A stretch of DNA of 9,880 nt from Gammaproteobacteria bacterium GWE2_37_16 (GTDB lineage Bacteria > Pseudomonadota > Gammaproteobacteria > UBA9339). The notes beneath the pieces are model-generated. The model worked only from the letters and a program-made list of their open reading frames with translations, made no database searches and was not told where the DNA came from. The position numbers were made by a program, and so were the translations under genes. Positions 1 through 7,136 of the stretch are shown here, piece by piece (positions within the stretch are counted from its first letter, which is position 1; each line of letters starts with the position of its first letter). Location: contig MGXG01000062.1 of assembly GCA_001801285.1 (NCBI GenBank), forward strand, positions 1 through 9,880, written 5' to 3'.

Positions 1-3000
1 CTTTCCATAAAAAATCGCGAATTTGATCTATAGCTTTTTTAGCTACCCCATGATTTTTAAAAATTCTCTCTTCATCAGATACCAAAGAAATTAAAGCGCT
101 ATTGAATTGTTGGAAATTTTTAACTGACGCCTTAACATCATTTTGAGATTTTTCAATTAGTGTTCTAAATTTAAGCAATAACTCTTTAAGTTTATGCACT
201 GAGACATTAAGTCTGGCCTGATCTTTATGATAGTGGTTTTTTAAAATGGTCAAAACAGCGCGCGCTAAATCTAAACCACGTCCAAAAACATCGGCATAAT
301 CCAGCTCAACCTGAGCTTTGCGCGGCGGAAAAACTCTGACCGCACCAAAATTAGGAACATTTGTTATAACAAAAGAACGGCGATCCAAAATCTTACACCG
401 CACATCAACTAACAAATCATCCAGATTTTTTGCATTTGTGGTTGGAAGTTCAACTCGCAACTTAAATCCAAAAAAAGCTTCTTGCCAACCTTTCTCATGC
501 ACAGCTTTGATTTTTGGAAAATAATCTTTGTATCCAAAAACAACTTTAGTTAATGTTTGTGCTTGATTATCTGAAAGCTGGTCGTGGTTACCAAGGTAGT
601 CGTTAATACCATCCTGAAGAAGGATTTTTTGTTGAGATGATAATTGCGAAACATCGATCGTTTGTTGAGAAATTCCATTCTGAACTATTTCAAAAGTTTT
701 AGTAAATTGTAATGCTACAGACTCTTTTGGATTTGGATGCACGCCAAAATCCGCAAAATACTTTATGGTTTTTTGCAAAGCTAGACCAGCGTGTAATACA
801 CTAAGCAATGAAACAGCACCATGTTCATCCCGACCATCTTTCCATTTTCCAGTCATTTTATTTAGCAAAGCCCCAGCTAAATACGTATGTTCCTGCAAGT
901 CACAATTACTCAACGCTAATACTGAGGGAAGAAAAGAAAAAATATCGTCCGCACCAATTTCTCTCACATCAATCCCTTTTATCTGAGCTATAATTCTCGC
1001 CATACCTTCTTTAATTTCGAAAGCAGCTTTAAATCTTCCTTCATGCAAAGCAGTAAGTAATTGAGCAATAGGTTCAGCTAATGTAGTTTGCCAATCAACT
1101 CCATTTAACTTAACATATTCTTTCTGTTGTTTCGCATTATCAAACTGAACTTTCGCCTCCTCTTTTGTTGAATGACCGCTTTGAGTCAGACCAATCACCA
1201 CCCTTACACTTTCTTCATTAAGTCGACCTACTGTTATAAGATTGATAATTTCCTGACAAGCTTTTGGATTAGATATAAAATCATATTTACTGTTAAGGCA
1301 GTTCTCAACACCACGCCCACTAAATATTGCCGTTTTATTCCATAGCCCATAAGCTAATAAAGCCATTTGTATGCCATAAAGATTACAACTGGCAATATCT
1401 TGCTCATTTATTGGAGGTTGCGGTAAATGACATAATTGATTCAAAGACGTAAAAAAGCACAAAGCTTCATCAGTACTTGCTCTTTTTCCATATTCAGGAT
1501 CTGCCATGCGATCAATAAATTTTCCCACCCATTCTTTTACATTAAAAGGAAACCGTGGCATACCGCCTGTTATCCCTTCTAAAAAGCCTTTTTTATTAAA
1601 TTGCGTCAGATAGTTATAATTGAATGTTGCTCCTTCACCGACTTTTAAATTGGCAGAGTCATAAGGATTGGTGGCAGCAAAAATTCTCAATAAAATAGGC
1701 GCTAAAGCCCAAACATCGCTTTTTGTGCCTATTTCGTGCGTGCCTGCCATCATTTCTGGTGGCATGTTTATGGAAGGGGTGCCACGTGCACTGTTTAATG
1801 TAACTCTTTCACTCTCATTACTTAATGCAGTAGAAGCTCCAAAATCGATGATTGCTGCACTAATTTTTCTAGCGCTACCGTAAGGAGGAGAAACACTCCC
1901 ATCCTCAATAGAAATACGAATATTAGAACCTTTTAAATCGCCATGAACAATCGGTTTAAAAGTATGAGTTACATCATAATGATGCAGAGAATTTAAGCTC
2001 TGTAAAAGATGAGTAGCCAACTCAGTCCGCTCGGCAAAAGTCAGCTCCCCCAGGCGTGGGTGCATTATGTAATCACTTTGGTAATAGTCAGCTACTTTCA
2101 TCGCCAAGTTACGTAAGATGTTACGATCTATTGATAAACTTTCATTACTAATTGCTTTATTTAATTGCTCCCCCAATAAGCCGATTTTCTGTAATTCATT
2201 TTCCGCAACTGGATAAGGTTGATTATCGACAAATATTAATGAACATGTATCTTCACGCCATATACCCCAGCCCTTTTCTTCATCAAGAACAACATTGACT
2301 TTCCCTTTTTTAAACTTTCCAACATCATAAAGATGCGTTACAGCATCTTGACGGATTATATTAATATCTTGTGCTCTAACCCGAAAAACTTCACCCGGCA
2401 ATTTTTCCATCAAAAATATAGTTTGAGCATCATGTTGCAACGGCGGTCTAGTGTTATAATATTGACCAACTATTTTCGCCTCTTCAGGAGAATAAGATTT
2501 TCTATCCTGAAAGATTTTCGCCACCCATGCTTTAGTTTTATCCTCCTCCCATTTTTTGCTTCCTGGTTGCAAAATCAAAGGATAAGCATGCACAACCGCT
2601 CCAAATGCTCCTTTCCCTAATAATTCATTTTTATGTATTACATAATAGCTTGAAATCCCCGTATCCGTGACGCTTGATGTTTTTTGCTTGATGAAAATAT
2701 AACCATCTTGCTCATATGTATTATTAAATTCTAATTTCAGTAGAGCTTCCTGGATTAGAACTTGGGAAAGGATAGCCGGTTTCTCTTGTAAATACAGATT
2801 TTCTGCTTTAATTGCTAAAAACGATTTATCATCGATTTTCCCCAAACCCAATTTTTGCAATAGCCCGTTAAATTCTTCATCACTAATCGGCTTTCTTGCT
2901 GCTTCATTTAGTTGCCAAATAACTTTAGTAGTTGACTCTCCATAACTTTTAACCTTTGAATACTTCGTCTTAATATACTGGCGCAATGTACCATTTATGA

Positions 3001-5779
3001 GTTGGTTTAAATATCTAAATTCCTTAATTTCTCTAACATCTTTTTCACTTAAACCAATTATACCTAACTCTCTAAGTTTGGCACTAATTTTTCTGCTGGG
3101 AAAAGAAACACCAAACAACTTATAAATATCTATTGAGTGATCTAATAGTTTCGTTAAATTTGCATCACTAAGTTTACTTAAATTTAATGGTGCTCCATCC
3201 TGTATACTCGTTGAGCTTCTTAACCAGTCTACTAGATATTTTGGCAAAGTGCTGTTAAAGATTTCTTCCTGCCTGGCTGCAGGAGTTTTTATTATGGCTC
3301 CAGATGGAACAGTCGAAGCTACTTCAATGCGATTAATTTTTCTATTTTCCGCCTGAAAAGAAGCCAATTCTTGTGGCGTAAAACCAGAAACACCAATAGC
3401 ATTGAGTAATTTAGCAAAGTCCGTATCGCTAACTGACCCGCTGATCGCGTCATTAATCTTTTCTATCCAACCCAAAGTAGATATATCCAATATTTTGTTT
3501 GCTCTTGAAATCACTATATTGTGGTATGCAATAAATTCTCGTAAAACTGGATTTTCTATTTGATCTAAATAATAAAAACTTTTTAATTGTGTGCCAATTT
3601 TAGCGGGGCCGCCGTTATTTAGCCCTGTGAAATCGACACCTAACTTGAACAAAGTAGCAAGCAGTTTATCTCCTGATAAACCATGGCTTAATATTTCTTC
3701 TATGGCTTCGTATTTAGCACTGATTGCTCTCCAGCAATCTTGGGTTATTAATTCAATATTTAATTTTTCGCCATTGGCTGGGGATGGATTTTTGGCCAAC
3801 AAAAAAGCTCTTAAGTAACCAGGCAAATACCCACTCAATTTAACGATTAACTCTTTGTCAGCATTGGTGGTGAAGTTTTGTATATCCAAGGTAGCACTAC
3901 TTACTTTGTTAATATGTTGTAAGACAGTATCTTGTCCGGTTTTTTGTCCAGCATGTTTTAAAACTTCTTTATGCAGATCACTGAATCGACTAACTAAAAC
4001 TGTCGATACTTTACCCATTTTGTCAAAAAAACATGGTTTTCCATTTTCAGTTACGCCATTTTCGAGTATTCTTGTAGAAGAAAAAGCTCTATGTCGCTCA
4101 AGAATTTCCCTCAAGGATGGATTGGTTTCAAGCTTTTTTGTAAAACTCGATAATTTAAAGGAGTAAGCAGCATTTTGTTTAATCAGAGTATGATGTTGGT
4201 CAAAAAAATCTTTAGTATTTTGGGAAATTTTCGCAACTTCTGCGTTTATATCAGCAAAATTTGGATCTATAACTTTTCTTGTGCCAAAAAAAGCTTTTGT
4301 CGCCTTTTCTAATTCGCCATAAAAATTCAAATAACAGGAGCACTCATTTTTTTCTTGTGCAGTTAACAGAAGTGTACCTGCTTTTTGTAAAGCATCTAAT
4401 TCCTGAAAAATATTAAAAAGATCAAAAATCCTCGTATACATTTCATATGTGGTTTCCCAATATTCCTGTAGTGACTGATATTGTTTTACAGGATAATTTT
4501 TCCGTGTGTCATAAAAATTCTGTAATTCTTCTTTATTAATTGAAGTTTTTTTGCCAGCTTCAATTAGTGCGCGAAAACTGTTAATTGTTTGATATGGTCC
4601 GAAATAAAAGCTGCCCTGGGGGATATAAAACGGTGTCCTCACCAAATCAGCAAAAGTTGAAATATATCTCAATAAGTTAGTTCTATTATCACCACTAGTA
4701 AATTCTGTATTCGCAGGAGAAAGCTTATGATCACAAAAGGTTTGCTGTATTTTATTTCTTAGAACCGGATTTTGTTCGATTCTTTCTTCTATGGTAAAAA
4801 AACTATTCGCGACCCTAAAATACTCCCCTCCAAGAAAATTCAATAATGTAGCATATTCTTCGCTTTGTAGAATTTCTGACAAGCGCAACATTCTTCTATT
4901 TAATTCGCCCGTATCAATACTGCCAGCAAAATTAAGCTCAAAAAGCTTTTCATTACCAAATAATTTTTCTGATTTTGATACCAGTTCCTTAAGTACCGCC
5001 AAATACTGACCCAATGCTGGTTTGAAATCATTCGGAAAATCATTTTGTATCTGTAATGCAGCGGTATAAAAACTCTGCATTCTCTTATAAAAACCAAGGG
5101 TACAACCACGCAATTCTTTGAAGTTTCTTAATAATGCCGCTTTAGCATCTTCTTCTCTTTGAGTTGTATCAACCTCTGCCTGTGTAACTGATGTTTGTTT
5201 AGTCCCTAAAAATAAATCCTTTAACAAAGAATTACTTATACTAGTCTCTTCTAGCTTAAATCCCTGATCGGTCAATTTGTAAAAATTGGTAACTTTACCT
5301 GGAATAGTTAAAATATTTGTTTCCATGTTAGGATCTGCTGGATTAATAACAGGAAATCCTTCCGCCTCAGCGATAGCGATAACATCATTTCCTTGTTTTT
5401 TAATAGTAACATTACGTTTACAATTACTATTCATTGCTCCTGTAATGTACTGCCCAACTCCACTCAAGGGGAAGCGTAGTGGCGAAAGACAATTTCCAAA
5501 TAAGTCTTGGCTATATGAATCACGCAATTTTTGTGCTGTAACTTCCCCATATTTTCTAACTAGCTCAGCATCTAATTCTGCTCCATCCTGGGATTCTATC
5601 CCTTCTATTCTAAGCAAATTGCACTTTAAATCTTTTGAAATTTGAGAATTGGTTGTTGGAGTTTTGGTTCCAGTTGTCTTACCAACCAAAAAACCCACGC
5701 TACTTAATTCTCTTAATCCATTATTAACGGCAATTGCAGACAAAATCGGTTCTTCGTTGCTTTTTAACAAAAATGACAT
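1..5779 (-). CDS. Giant multidomain protein with a eukaryotic-type Ser/Thr kinase domain, putative effector (3' end outside the window)
   Basis: This frame is open for 1926 codons with no stop and leaves the window at position 1, so the C-terminus is missing. The start is fixed: an in-frame stop lies four codons upstream (5792-5794) and AGAGAG sits 5 nt before the ATG. Residues 1-320 match no family I recognise. Residues ~325-1000 look mainly helical and contain an internal repeat. Residues ~1045-1400 are a protein kinase: glycine loop GKGAFG (G1055, G1057, G1060), ATP lysine K1088 in WVAKIF, catalytic loop HGDLKGSN (D1281, K1283, N1286), DFG at 1312-1314, PPE at 1340-1342, and DVW at ~1355. 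The ~525 residues after that appear helical and unassigned. There is no signal peptide or membrane segment, so the protein is cytosolic or secreted by a dedicated system. The size and a eukaryote-like domain embedded in unknown sequence suggest a Dot/Icm-type effector acting in a host cell; this is inference. The kinase call is firm, the substrate unknown. Confidence 0.9.
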   Translation of the reverse strand, partial: MSFLLKSNEEPILSAIAVNNGLRELSSVGFLVGKTTGTKTPTTNSQISKDLKCNLLRIEGIESQDGAELDAELVRKYGEVTAQKLRDSYSQDLFGNCLSPLRFPLSGVGQYITGAMNSNCKRNVTIKKQGNDVIAIAEAEGFPVINPADPNMETNILTIPGKVTNFYKLTDQGFKLEETSISNSLLKDLFLGTKQTSVTQAEVDTTQREEDAKAALLRNFKELRGCTLGFYKRMQSFYTAALQIQNDFPNDFKPALGQYLAVLKELVSKSEKLFGNEKLFELNFAGSIDTGELNRRMLRLSEILQSEEYATLLNFLGGEYFRVANSFFTIEERIEQNPVLRNKIQQTFCDHKLSPANTEFTSGDNRTNLLRYISTFADLVRTPFYIPQGSFYFGPYQTINSFRALIEAGKKTSINKEELQNFYDTRKNYPVKQYQSLQEYWETTYEMYTRIFDLFNIFQELDALQKAGTLLLTAQEKNECSCYLNFYGELEKATKAFFGTRKVIDPNFADINAEVAKISQNTKDFFDQHHTLIKQNAAYSFKLSSFTKKLETNPSLREILERHRAFSSTRILENGVTENGKPCFFDKMGKVSTVLVSRFSDLHKEVLKHAGQKTGQDTVLQHINKVSSATLDIQNFTTNADKELIVKLSGYLPGYLRAFLLAKNPSPANGEKLNIELITQDCWRAISAKYEAIEEILSHGLSGDKLLATLFKLGVDFTGLNNGGPAKIGTQLKSFYYLDQIENPVLREFIAYHNIVISRANKILDISTLGWIEKINDAISGSVSDTDFAKLLNAIGVSGFTPQELASFQAENRKINRIEVASTVPSGAIIKTPAARQEEIFNSTLPKYLVDWLRSSTSIQDGAPLNLSKLSDANLTKLLDHSIDIYKLFGVSFPSRKISAKLRELGIIGLSEKDVREIKEFRYLNQLINGTLRQYIKTKYSKVKSYGESTTKVIWQLNEAARKPISDEEFNGLLQKLGLGKIDDKSFLAIKAENLYLQEKPAILSQVLIQEALLKLEFNNTYEQDGYIFIKQKTSSVTDTGISSYYVIHKNELLGKGAFGAVVHAYPLILQPGSKKWEEDKTKAWVAKIFQDRKSYSPEEAKIVGQYYNTRPPLQHDAQTIFLMEKLPGEVFRVRAQDINIIRQDAVTHLYDVGKFKKGKVNVVLDEEKGWGIWREDTCSLIFVDNQPYPVAENELQKIGLLGEQLNKAISNESLSIDRNILRNLAMKVADYYQSDYIMHPRLGELTFAERTELATHLLQSLNSLHHYDVTHTFKPIVHGDLKGSNIRISIEDGSVSPPYGSARKISAAIIDFGASTALSNESERVTLNSARGTPSINMPPEMMAGTHEIGTKSDVWALAPILLRIFAATNPYDSANLKVGEGATFNYNYLTQFNKKGFLEGITGGMPRFPFNVKEWVGKFIDRMADPEYGKRASTDEALCFFTSLNQLCHLPQPPINEQDIASCNLYGIQMALLAYGLWNKTAIFSGRGVENCLNSKYDFISNPKACQEIINLITVGRLNEESVRVVIGLTQSGHSTKEEAKVQFDNAKQQKEYVKLNGVDWQTTLAEPIAQLLTALHEGRFKAAFEIKEGMARIIAQIKGIDVREIGADDIFSFLPSVLALSNCDLQEHTYLAGALLNKMTGKWKDGRDEHGAVSLLSVLHAGLALQKTIKYFADFGVHPNPKESVALQFTKTFEIVQNGISQQTIDVSQLSSQQKILLQDGINDYLGNHDQLSDNQAQTLTKVVFGYKDYFPKIKAVHEKGWQEAFFGFKLRVELPTTNAKNLDDLLVDVRCKILDRRSFVITNVPNFGAVRVFPPRKAQVELDYADVFGRGLDLARAVLTILKNHYHKDQARLNVSVHKLKELLLKFRTLIEKSQNDVKASVKNFQQFNSALISLVSDEERIFKNHGVAKKAIDQIRDFLWK
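1580..2647 (-). other. Protein kinase domain within the giant protein (residues ~1045-1400)
   Basis: The order of motifs is that of a Hanks-type kinase. The glycine loop begins with LGKGAFGAVV, followed by AWVAKIF with K1088, and E1099 or E1100 may be the helix C glutamate. Then come the helix E segment (ERTELATHLLQSLNSLHHY), HGDLKGSN, AIIDFGAS, RGTPSINMPPE and SDVWALAPIL. Three features are unusual. HGD replaces HRD, so the kinase is non-RD and probably does not need activation-loop phosphorylation. About 193 residues separate K1088 from D1281, roughly twice the usual distance, implying an insertion of about 100 residues. About 13 extra residues lie between the catalytic loop and DFG. All residues needed for ATP and metal binding are present, so an active enzyme is expected. 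Domain ends are estimates. Confidence 0.88.
2798..3013 (-). repeat. Internal protein repeat, unit B (residues 923-994)
   Basis: This is the second copy of the ~75-residue unit, 186 residues after unit A and ending about 60 residues before the kinase glycine loop. It carries YLNQLINGTLRQYI, ISDEEF, LLQKLGL and KAEN at positions equivalent to unit A. Just before it, the stretch LRELGIIGLSEKDVREIK resembles the ends of both units (IGVSGFTPQELASFQ and LGLGKIDDKSFLAIK). A shorter helix-turn-helix-like element may therefore recur inside the larger repeat. Confidence 0.68.
3344..3571 (-). repeat. Internal protein repeat, unit A (residues 737-812)
   Basis: This stretch of the giant protein aligns with unit B at residues 923-994. 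Shared positions run along the whole length: YLDQIENPVLREFI matches YLNQLINGTLRQYI, then IEKIND matches IWQLNE, VSDTDF matches ISDEEF, LLNAIGV matches LLQKLGL, and both end in AEN (N812 and N994). The similarity is diverged but covers about 75 residues in the same order. The predicted character is amphipathic helix. I do not recognise the fold. Confidence 0.7.
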
Positions 5780-5784
5780 AGCAT

Positions 5785-5790
5785 CTCTCT
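5785..5790 (-). promoter_or_regulatory. Ribosome binding site of the giant kinase gene
   Basis: AGAGAG on the minus strand lies 5 nt upstream of the ATG at 5779. Another ATG at 5784-5782 directly abuts it, but is out of frame and meets a stop after six codons. It supports the start at 5779. Confidence 0.5.
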
Positions 5791-5817
5791 TTTAAATAAG
5801 TTTTTCATATAACTATA

Positions 5818-5823
5818 ATTATA
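5818..5823 (-). promoter_or_regulatory. Putative -10 box (TATAAT) of the giant kinase gene
   Basis: A perfect TATAAT is read on the minus strand 38 bp upstream of the start codon. The hexamer 17 bp further upstream (5841-5846, CTATTT) is a poor -35 box. That position falls inside the CTTAA direct repeat at 5837-5853. A strong -10 with a weak -35 covered by a regulator site is the arrangement expected of an activator-dependent promoter. Confidence 0.45.
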
Positions 5824-5836
5824 GTACCAAGAAAAA

Positions 5837-5853
5837 CTTAAAATAGCCTTAAT
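5837..5853 (+). promoter_or_regulatory. PmrA-box-like direct repeat, CTTAAA-N5-CTTAAT
   Basis: Read on the plus strand, CTTAAA (5837-5842) and CTTAAT (5848-5853) are separated by 5 bp, giving an 11-bp period. Known PmrA sites of enteric bacteria, Legionella and Coxiella are tandem CTTAA(T) half-sites with this period, and in the latter two they control Dot/Icm effector genes. The half-sites point toward the ferredoxin, with a TATAAA at 5856-5861 just downstream. By position they overlap the -35 region of the giant gene, with 13 bp between the repeat and its TATAAT. Which promoter it serves cannot be settled from sequence, and chance matches in AT-rich DNA are possible. Confidence 0.42.
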
Positions 5854-5870
5854 GATATAAAATAAAAAAG

Positions 5871-5937
5871 TTGAAATTTCCATCAATTTAGACTCTAATT
5901 GTAGCTGTTTAAATTAGGTTTAGTAACTAAATTTCAA
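5871..5937. repeat. Nested inverted repeats upstream of the ferredoxin gene
   Basis: TTGAAATTT (5871-5879) is the exact reverse complement of AAATTTCAA (5929-5937). Inside it, CTAATT (5895-5900) pairs with AATTAG (5912-5917) across an 11-nt loop. Together they give a nested dyad ending 7 bp before the ferredoxin ribosome binding site. It could be an operator or a leader structure, but AT-rich sequence yields such pairs by chance. Confidence 0.3.
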
Positions 5938-5956
5938 TTAATCTGGGAGATAAAAA

Positions 5957-6190
5957 ATGGCAAATAAAAATGCAAAAGTAGCAAAAAATGTTGCTGGTAA
6001 ATTTTACGTTGATAGTGGTTGTATCAATTGCGGCATGTGCTATTCAAGCGCAGGTGATTTTTTTGCGGAAGATTCAGCAAGTGGTGTAGCTTATGTTAAA
6101 ACTCAGCCCAATAACGATGCTGGCATCAAAATCTGTCGCGAAGCTTTAGACAGTTGCCCAGTCGGGGTAATTGGGGATGATGGAGAATAA
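5957..6190 (+). CDS. Small ferredoxin, single [4Fe-4S] cluster
   Basis: This 77-residue protein is a low-potential electron carrier of the cytosol. The cluster ligands are C22, C25 and C28 in the pattern CxxCxxC, plus C67 in SCPVGVI near the C-terminus. This is the arrangement of single-cluster ferredoxins such as that of Thermotoga. In those proteins a disulfide joins a cysteine four residues after the third ligand to one shortly before the last ligand. Here the second is kept (C60) but the first is replaced by A32, so the disulfide cannot form. The lysine-rich N-terminal ~14 residues are an extension. A good ribosome binding site, GGGAG at 5945-5949, lies 7 nt before the ATG. The gene is divergent from the giant kinase gene and 87 bp ahead of the lipoprotein. 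No redox partner is encoded nearby. Confidence 0.9.
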   Translation: MANKNAKVAKNVAGKFYVDSGCINCGMCYSSAGDFFAEDSASGVAYVKTQPNNDAGIKICREALDSCPVGVIGDDGE

Positions 6191-6210
6191 TCTCACCCTT
6201 AACTGCAAAT

Positions 6211-6229
6211 ATCGTGGTTGCGGGCTTTA
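6211..6229 (+). repeat. Degenerate REP-like repeat, copy 1
   Basis: This 19-bp stretch begins ATCGTGGT and ends GGGCTTTA. It matches 7047-7065 at 14 of 19 positions, and all five differences are transitions. It lies between the ferredoxin and lipoprotein genes and runs into the hairpin at 6219-6241. It looks like a decayed copy of a short palindromic intergenic element. Confidence 0.4.
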
Positions 6230-6241
6230 GTGGAGCCCGCA
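6219..6241 (+). other. GC-rich hairpin downstream of the ferredoxin gene
   Basis: TGCGGGCT (6219-6226) and AGCCCGCA (6234-6241) form a perfect 8-bp stem around a 7-nt loop, 28 bp after the ferredoxin stop codon. It is the strongest hairpin in the window's intergenic DNA. No T-run follows, so it is not a canonical intrinsic terminator. It may stabilise the ferredoxin mRNA 3' end, or be the core of a REP-like repeat. Confidence 0.55.
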
Positions 6242-6267
6242 CTACTACACCTGCTCAAAGCCCTGGA

Positions 6268-6277
6268 TCGTAGTACA
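6268..6277 (+). repeat. Partial REP-like repeat, copy 2
   Basis: ATCGTAGTAC abuts the lipoprotein start codon and repeats the first eight bases of the copy at 7047. Just before it, positions 6251-6265 read in reverse give CAGGGCTTTGAGCAG, which shares the GGGCTTT core. The lipoprotein gene therefore has repeat remnants right up to its ATG and no evident Shine-Dalgarno sequence. Confidence 0.3.
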
Positions 6278-7042
6278 ATGCTTTTAAAAACATATAAAAA
6301 AACATTTCCATTAGTATTGGTTTTTTTCTCAGTTCTTTTACTTTGCGGCTGTGCTCAAGATAAATTCAAGTCTCAAAATTATGGTTCACCCATTTTCACC
6401 AACCCTACACAAAAATTAATTGAGACACAAAAACAAGCTTTCAGCAAACAATTGTTCAACAAGTTAATAGCCATAGACCCGAGAATTGCAAAACATGGCA
6501 CGCAAGTCAACATGGTTTACTGGTCAAATCCCAAAAACTTCCCAAGCGTAACAAATTTCATGAAAGAGGTAAGTAACGCACCATCCAAACTTGGACAACC
6601 ATTAAATATAGCTATTTGGATTGGCGGAACAACATCTTATTACACCGCACCATACGTCACTATGAATAGAGAATACTGGTATGATCGCGCTAATAGAATA
6701 CAAGGTAAAGTTATCATCAATAAGAAAGAATATATCGATCCATATTTGGTAACTCCAAAGCAGCCTTTCCAGTTATGGGGTAACTTTTCCCAAAGTTATA
6801 CTAATATGGCGGTCCTAATTAAAAAAGCCACTGGTCGACCAGTTGAAAGCTGGTGTTATGTGCAGGGGGCTTTTAAAAATCGGACTTTTTACACTTATGA
6901 ATTGCCTAATCTTCAGAAATTAGAAAAAAGTGGAATCATGCATGTACATTTTGCCAAAACAGAACATGCTAGCTGGAAAAATCCCAAGGACTGGGCTGTA
7001 GAAACAGCGAATGCGCCACAACCAATAACCACAACTCCGTAG
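6278..7042 (+). CDS. Orphan lipoprotein of unknown function
   Basis: The protein has 254 residues from the ATG at 6278. I chose this start because it opens directly into a lipoprotein signal: basic residues K4, K7 and K8, a hydrophobic stretch to L22, and a lipobox LCGC with C25 as the lipidated cysteine. Mature residue 2 is alanine, not aspartate, which in gammaproteobacteria predicts outer-membrane sorting. A TTG start at 6218 would add 20 residues that spoil the signal and lie within a hairpin. The mature part is rich in Trp and Tyr (IAIWIGGTTSYYTAPY, NREYWYDR, VESWCYVQGAF) and ends in a Thr/Pro tail. I recognise no family. The ribosome binding site is poor. It could be read through from the ferredoxin gene, but the hairpin between them may limit that. 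Degenerate palindromic repeats on both sides hint at an acquired segment. Confidence 0.8.
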   Translation: MLLKTYKKTFPLVLVFFSVLLLCGCAQDKFKSQNYGSPIFTNPTQKLIETQKQAFSKQLFNKLIAIDPRIAKHGTQVNMVYWSNPKNFPSVTNFMKEVSNAPSKLGQPLNIAIWIGGTTSYYTAPYVTMNREYWYDRANRIQGKVIINKKEYIDPYLVTPKQPFQLWGNFSQSYTNMAVLIKKATGRPVESWCYVQGAFKNRTFYTYELPNLQKLEKSGIMHVHFAKTEHASWKNPKDWAVETANAPQPITTTP

Positions 7043-7046
7043 CTGT

Positions 7047-7065
7047 ATCGTAGTCACAGGCTTTG
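7047..7065 (+). repeat. Degenerate REP-like repeat, copy 3
   Basis: This copy begins ATCGTAGT and ends AGGCTTTG, 4 bp after the lipoprotein stop codon. It matches 6211-6229 at 14 of 19 positions, differing only by transitions. With the inverted copy at 7137-7160 it forms an imperfect inverted pair spanning the lipoprotein-psd gap. AGTCA (7052-7056) and TGACT (7064-7068) could form a weak hairpin. Confidence 0.38.
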
Positions 7066-7136
7066 ACTCGCGTTTTAGGTTTAATGGGAATTTACACAAA
7101 ATTGTACCAAAATAAACATACGCGCAACACCAACCA

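Noticed and set aside
3855..4166. Plus-strand ORFs across 318-5645, e.g. 103 codons here and 119 codons at 5286-5645
   Set aside because: They are antisense to the continuous giant kinase frame, lack ribosome sites and protein-like composition, and are treated as shadows.
1..5779. Frameshift or pseudogene status for the giant gene
   Set aside because: The landmark motifs from residue 1 to 1926 are all in one frame. A codon-by-codon check of positions 1-1740 found no in-frame stop, and the rest read through without one.
5782..5784. ATG just upstream of the giant gene's start
   Set aside because: It is out of frame, reaches a stop after six codons, and abuts the AGAGAG with no spacer.
5780..5956. 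A riboswitch or small RNA in the divergent intergenic region
   Set aside because: Only AT-rich dyads are present; no known riboswitch core or terminator could be seen.
6219..6241. GC-rich hairpin as an intrinsic terminator of the ferredoxin gene
   Set aside because: The stem is strong but is followed by ACTACTACACC rather than a T-run, so it is listed only as a hairpin.
6218..6277. TTG start at 6218 extending the lipoprotein by 20 residues
   Set aside because: The extension lies in the hairpin/REP-like DNA, has no ribosome binding site, and would bury the lipoprotein signal behind a non-signal segment.
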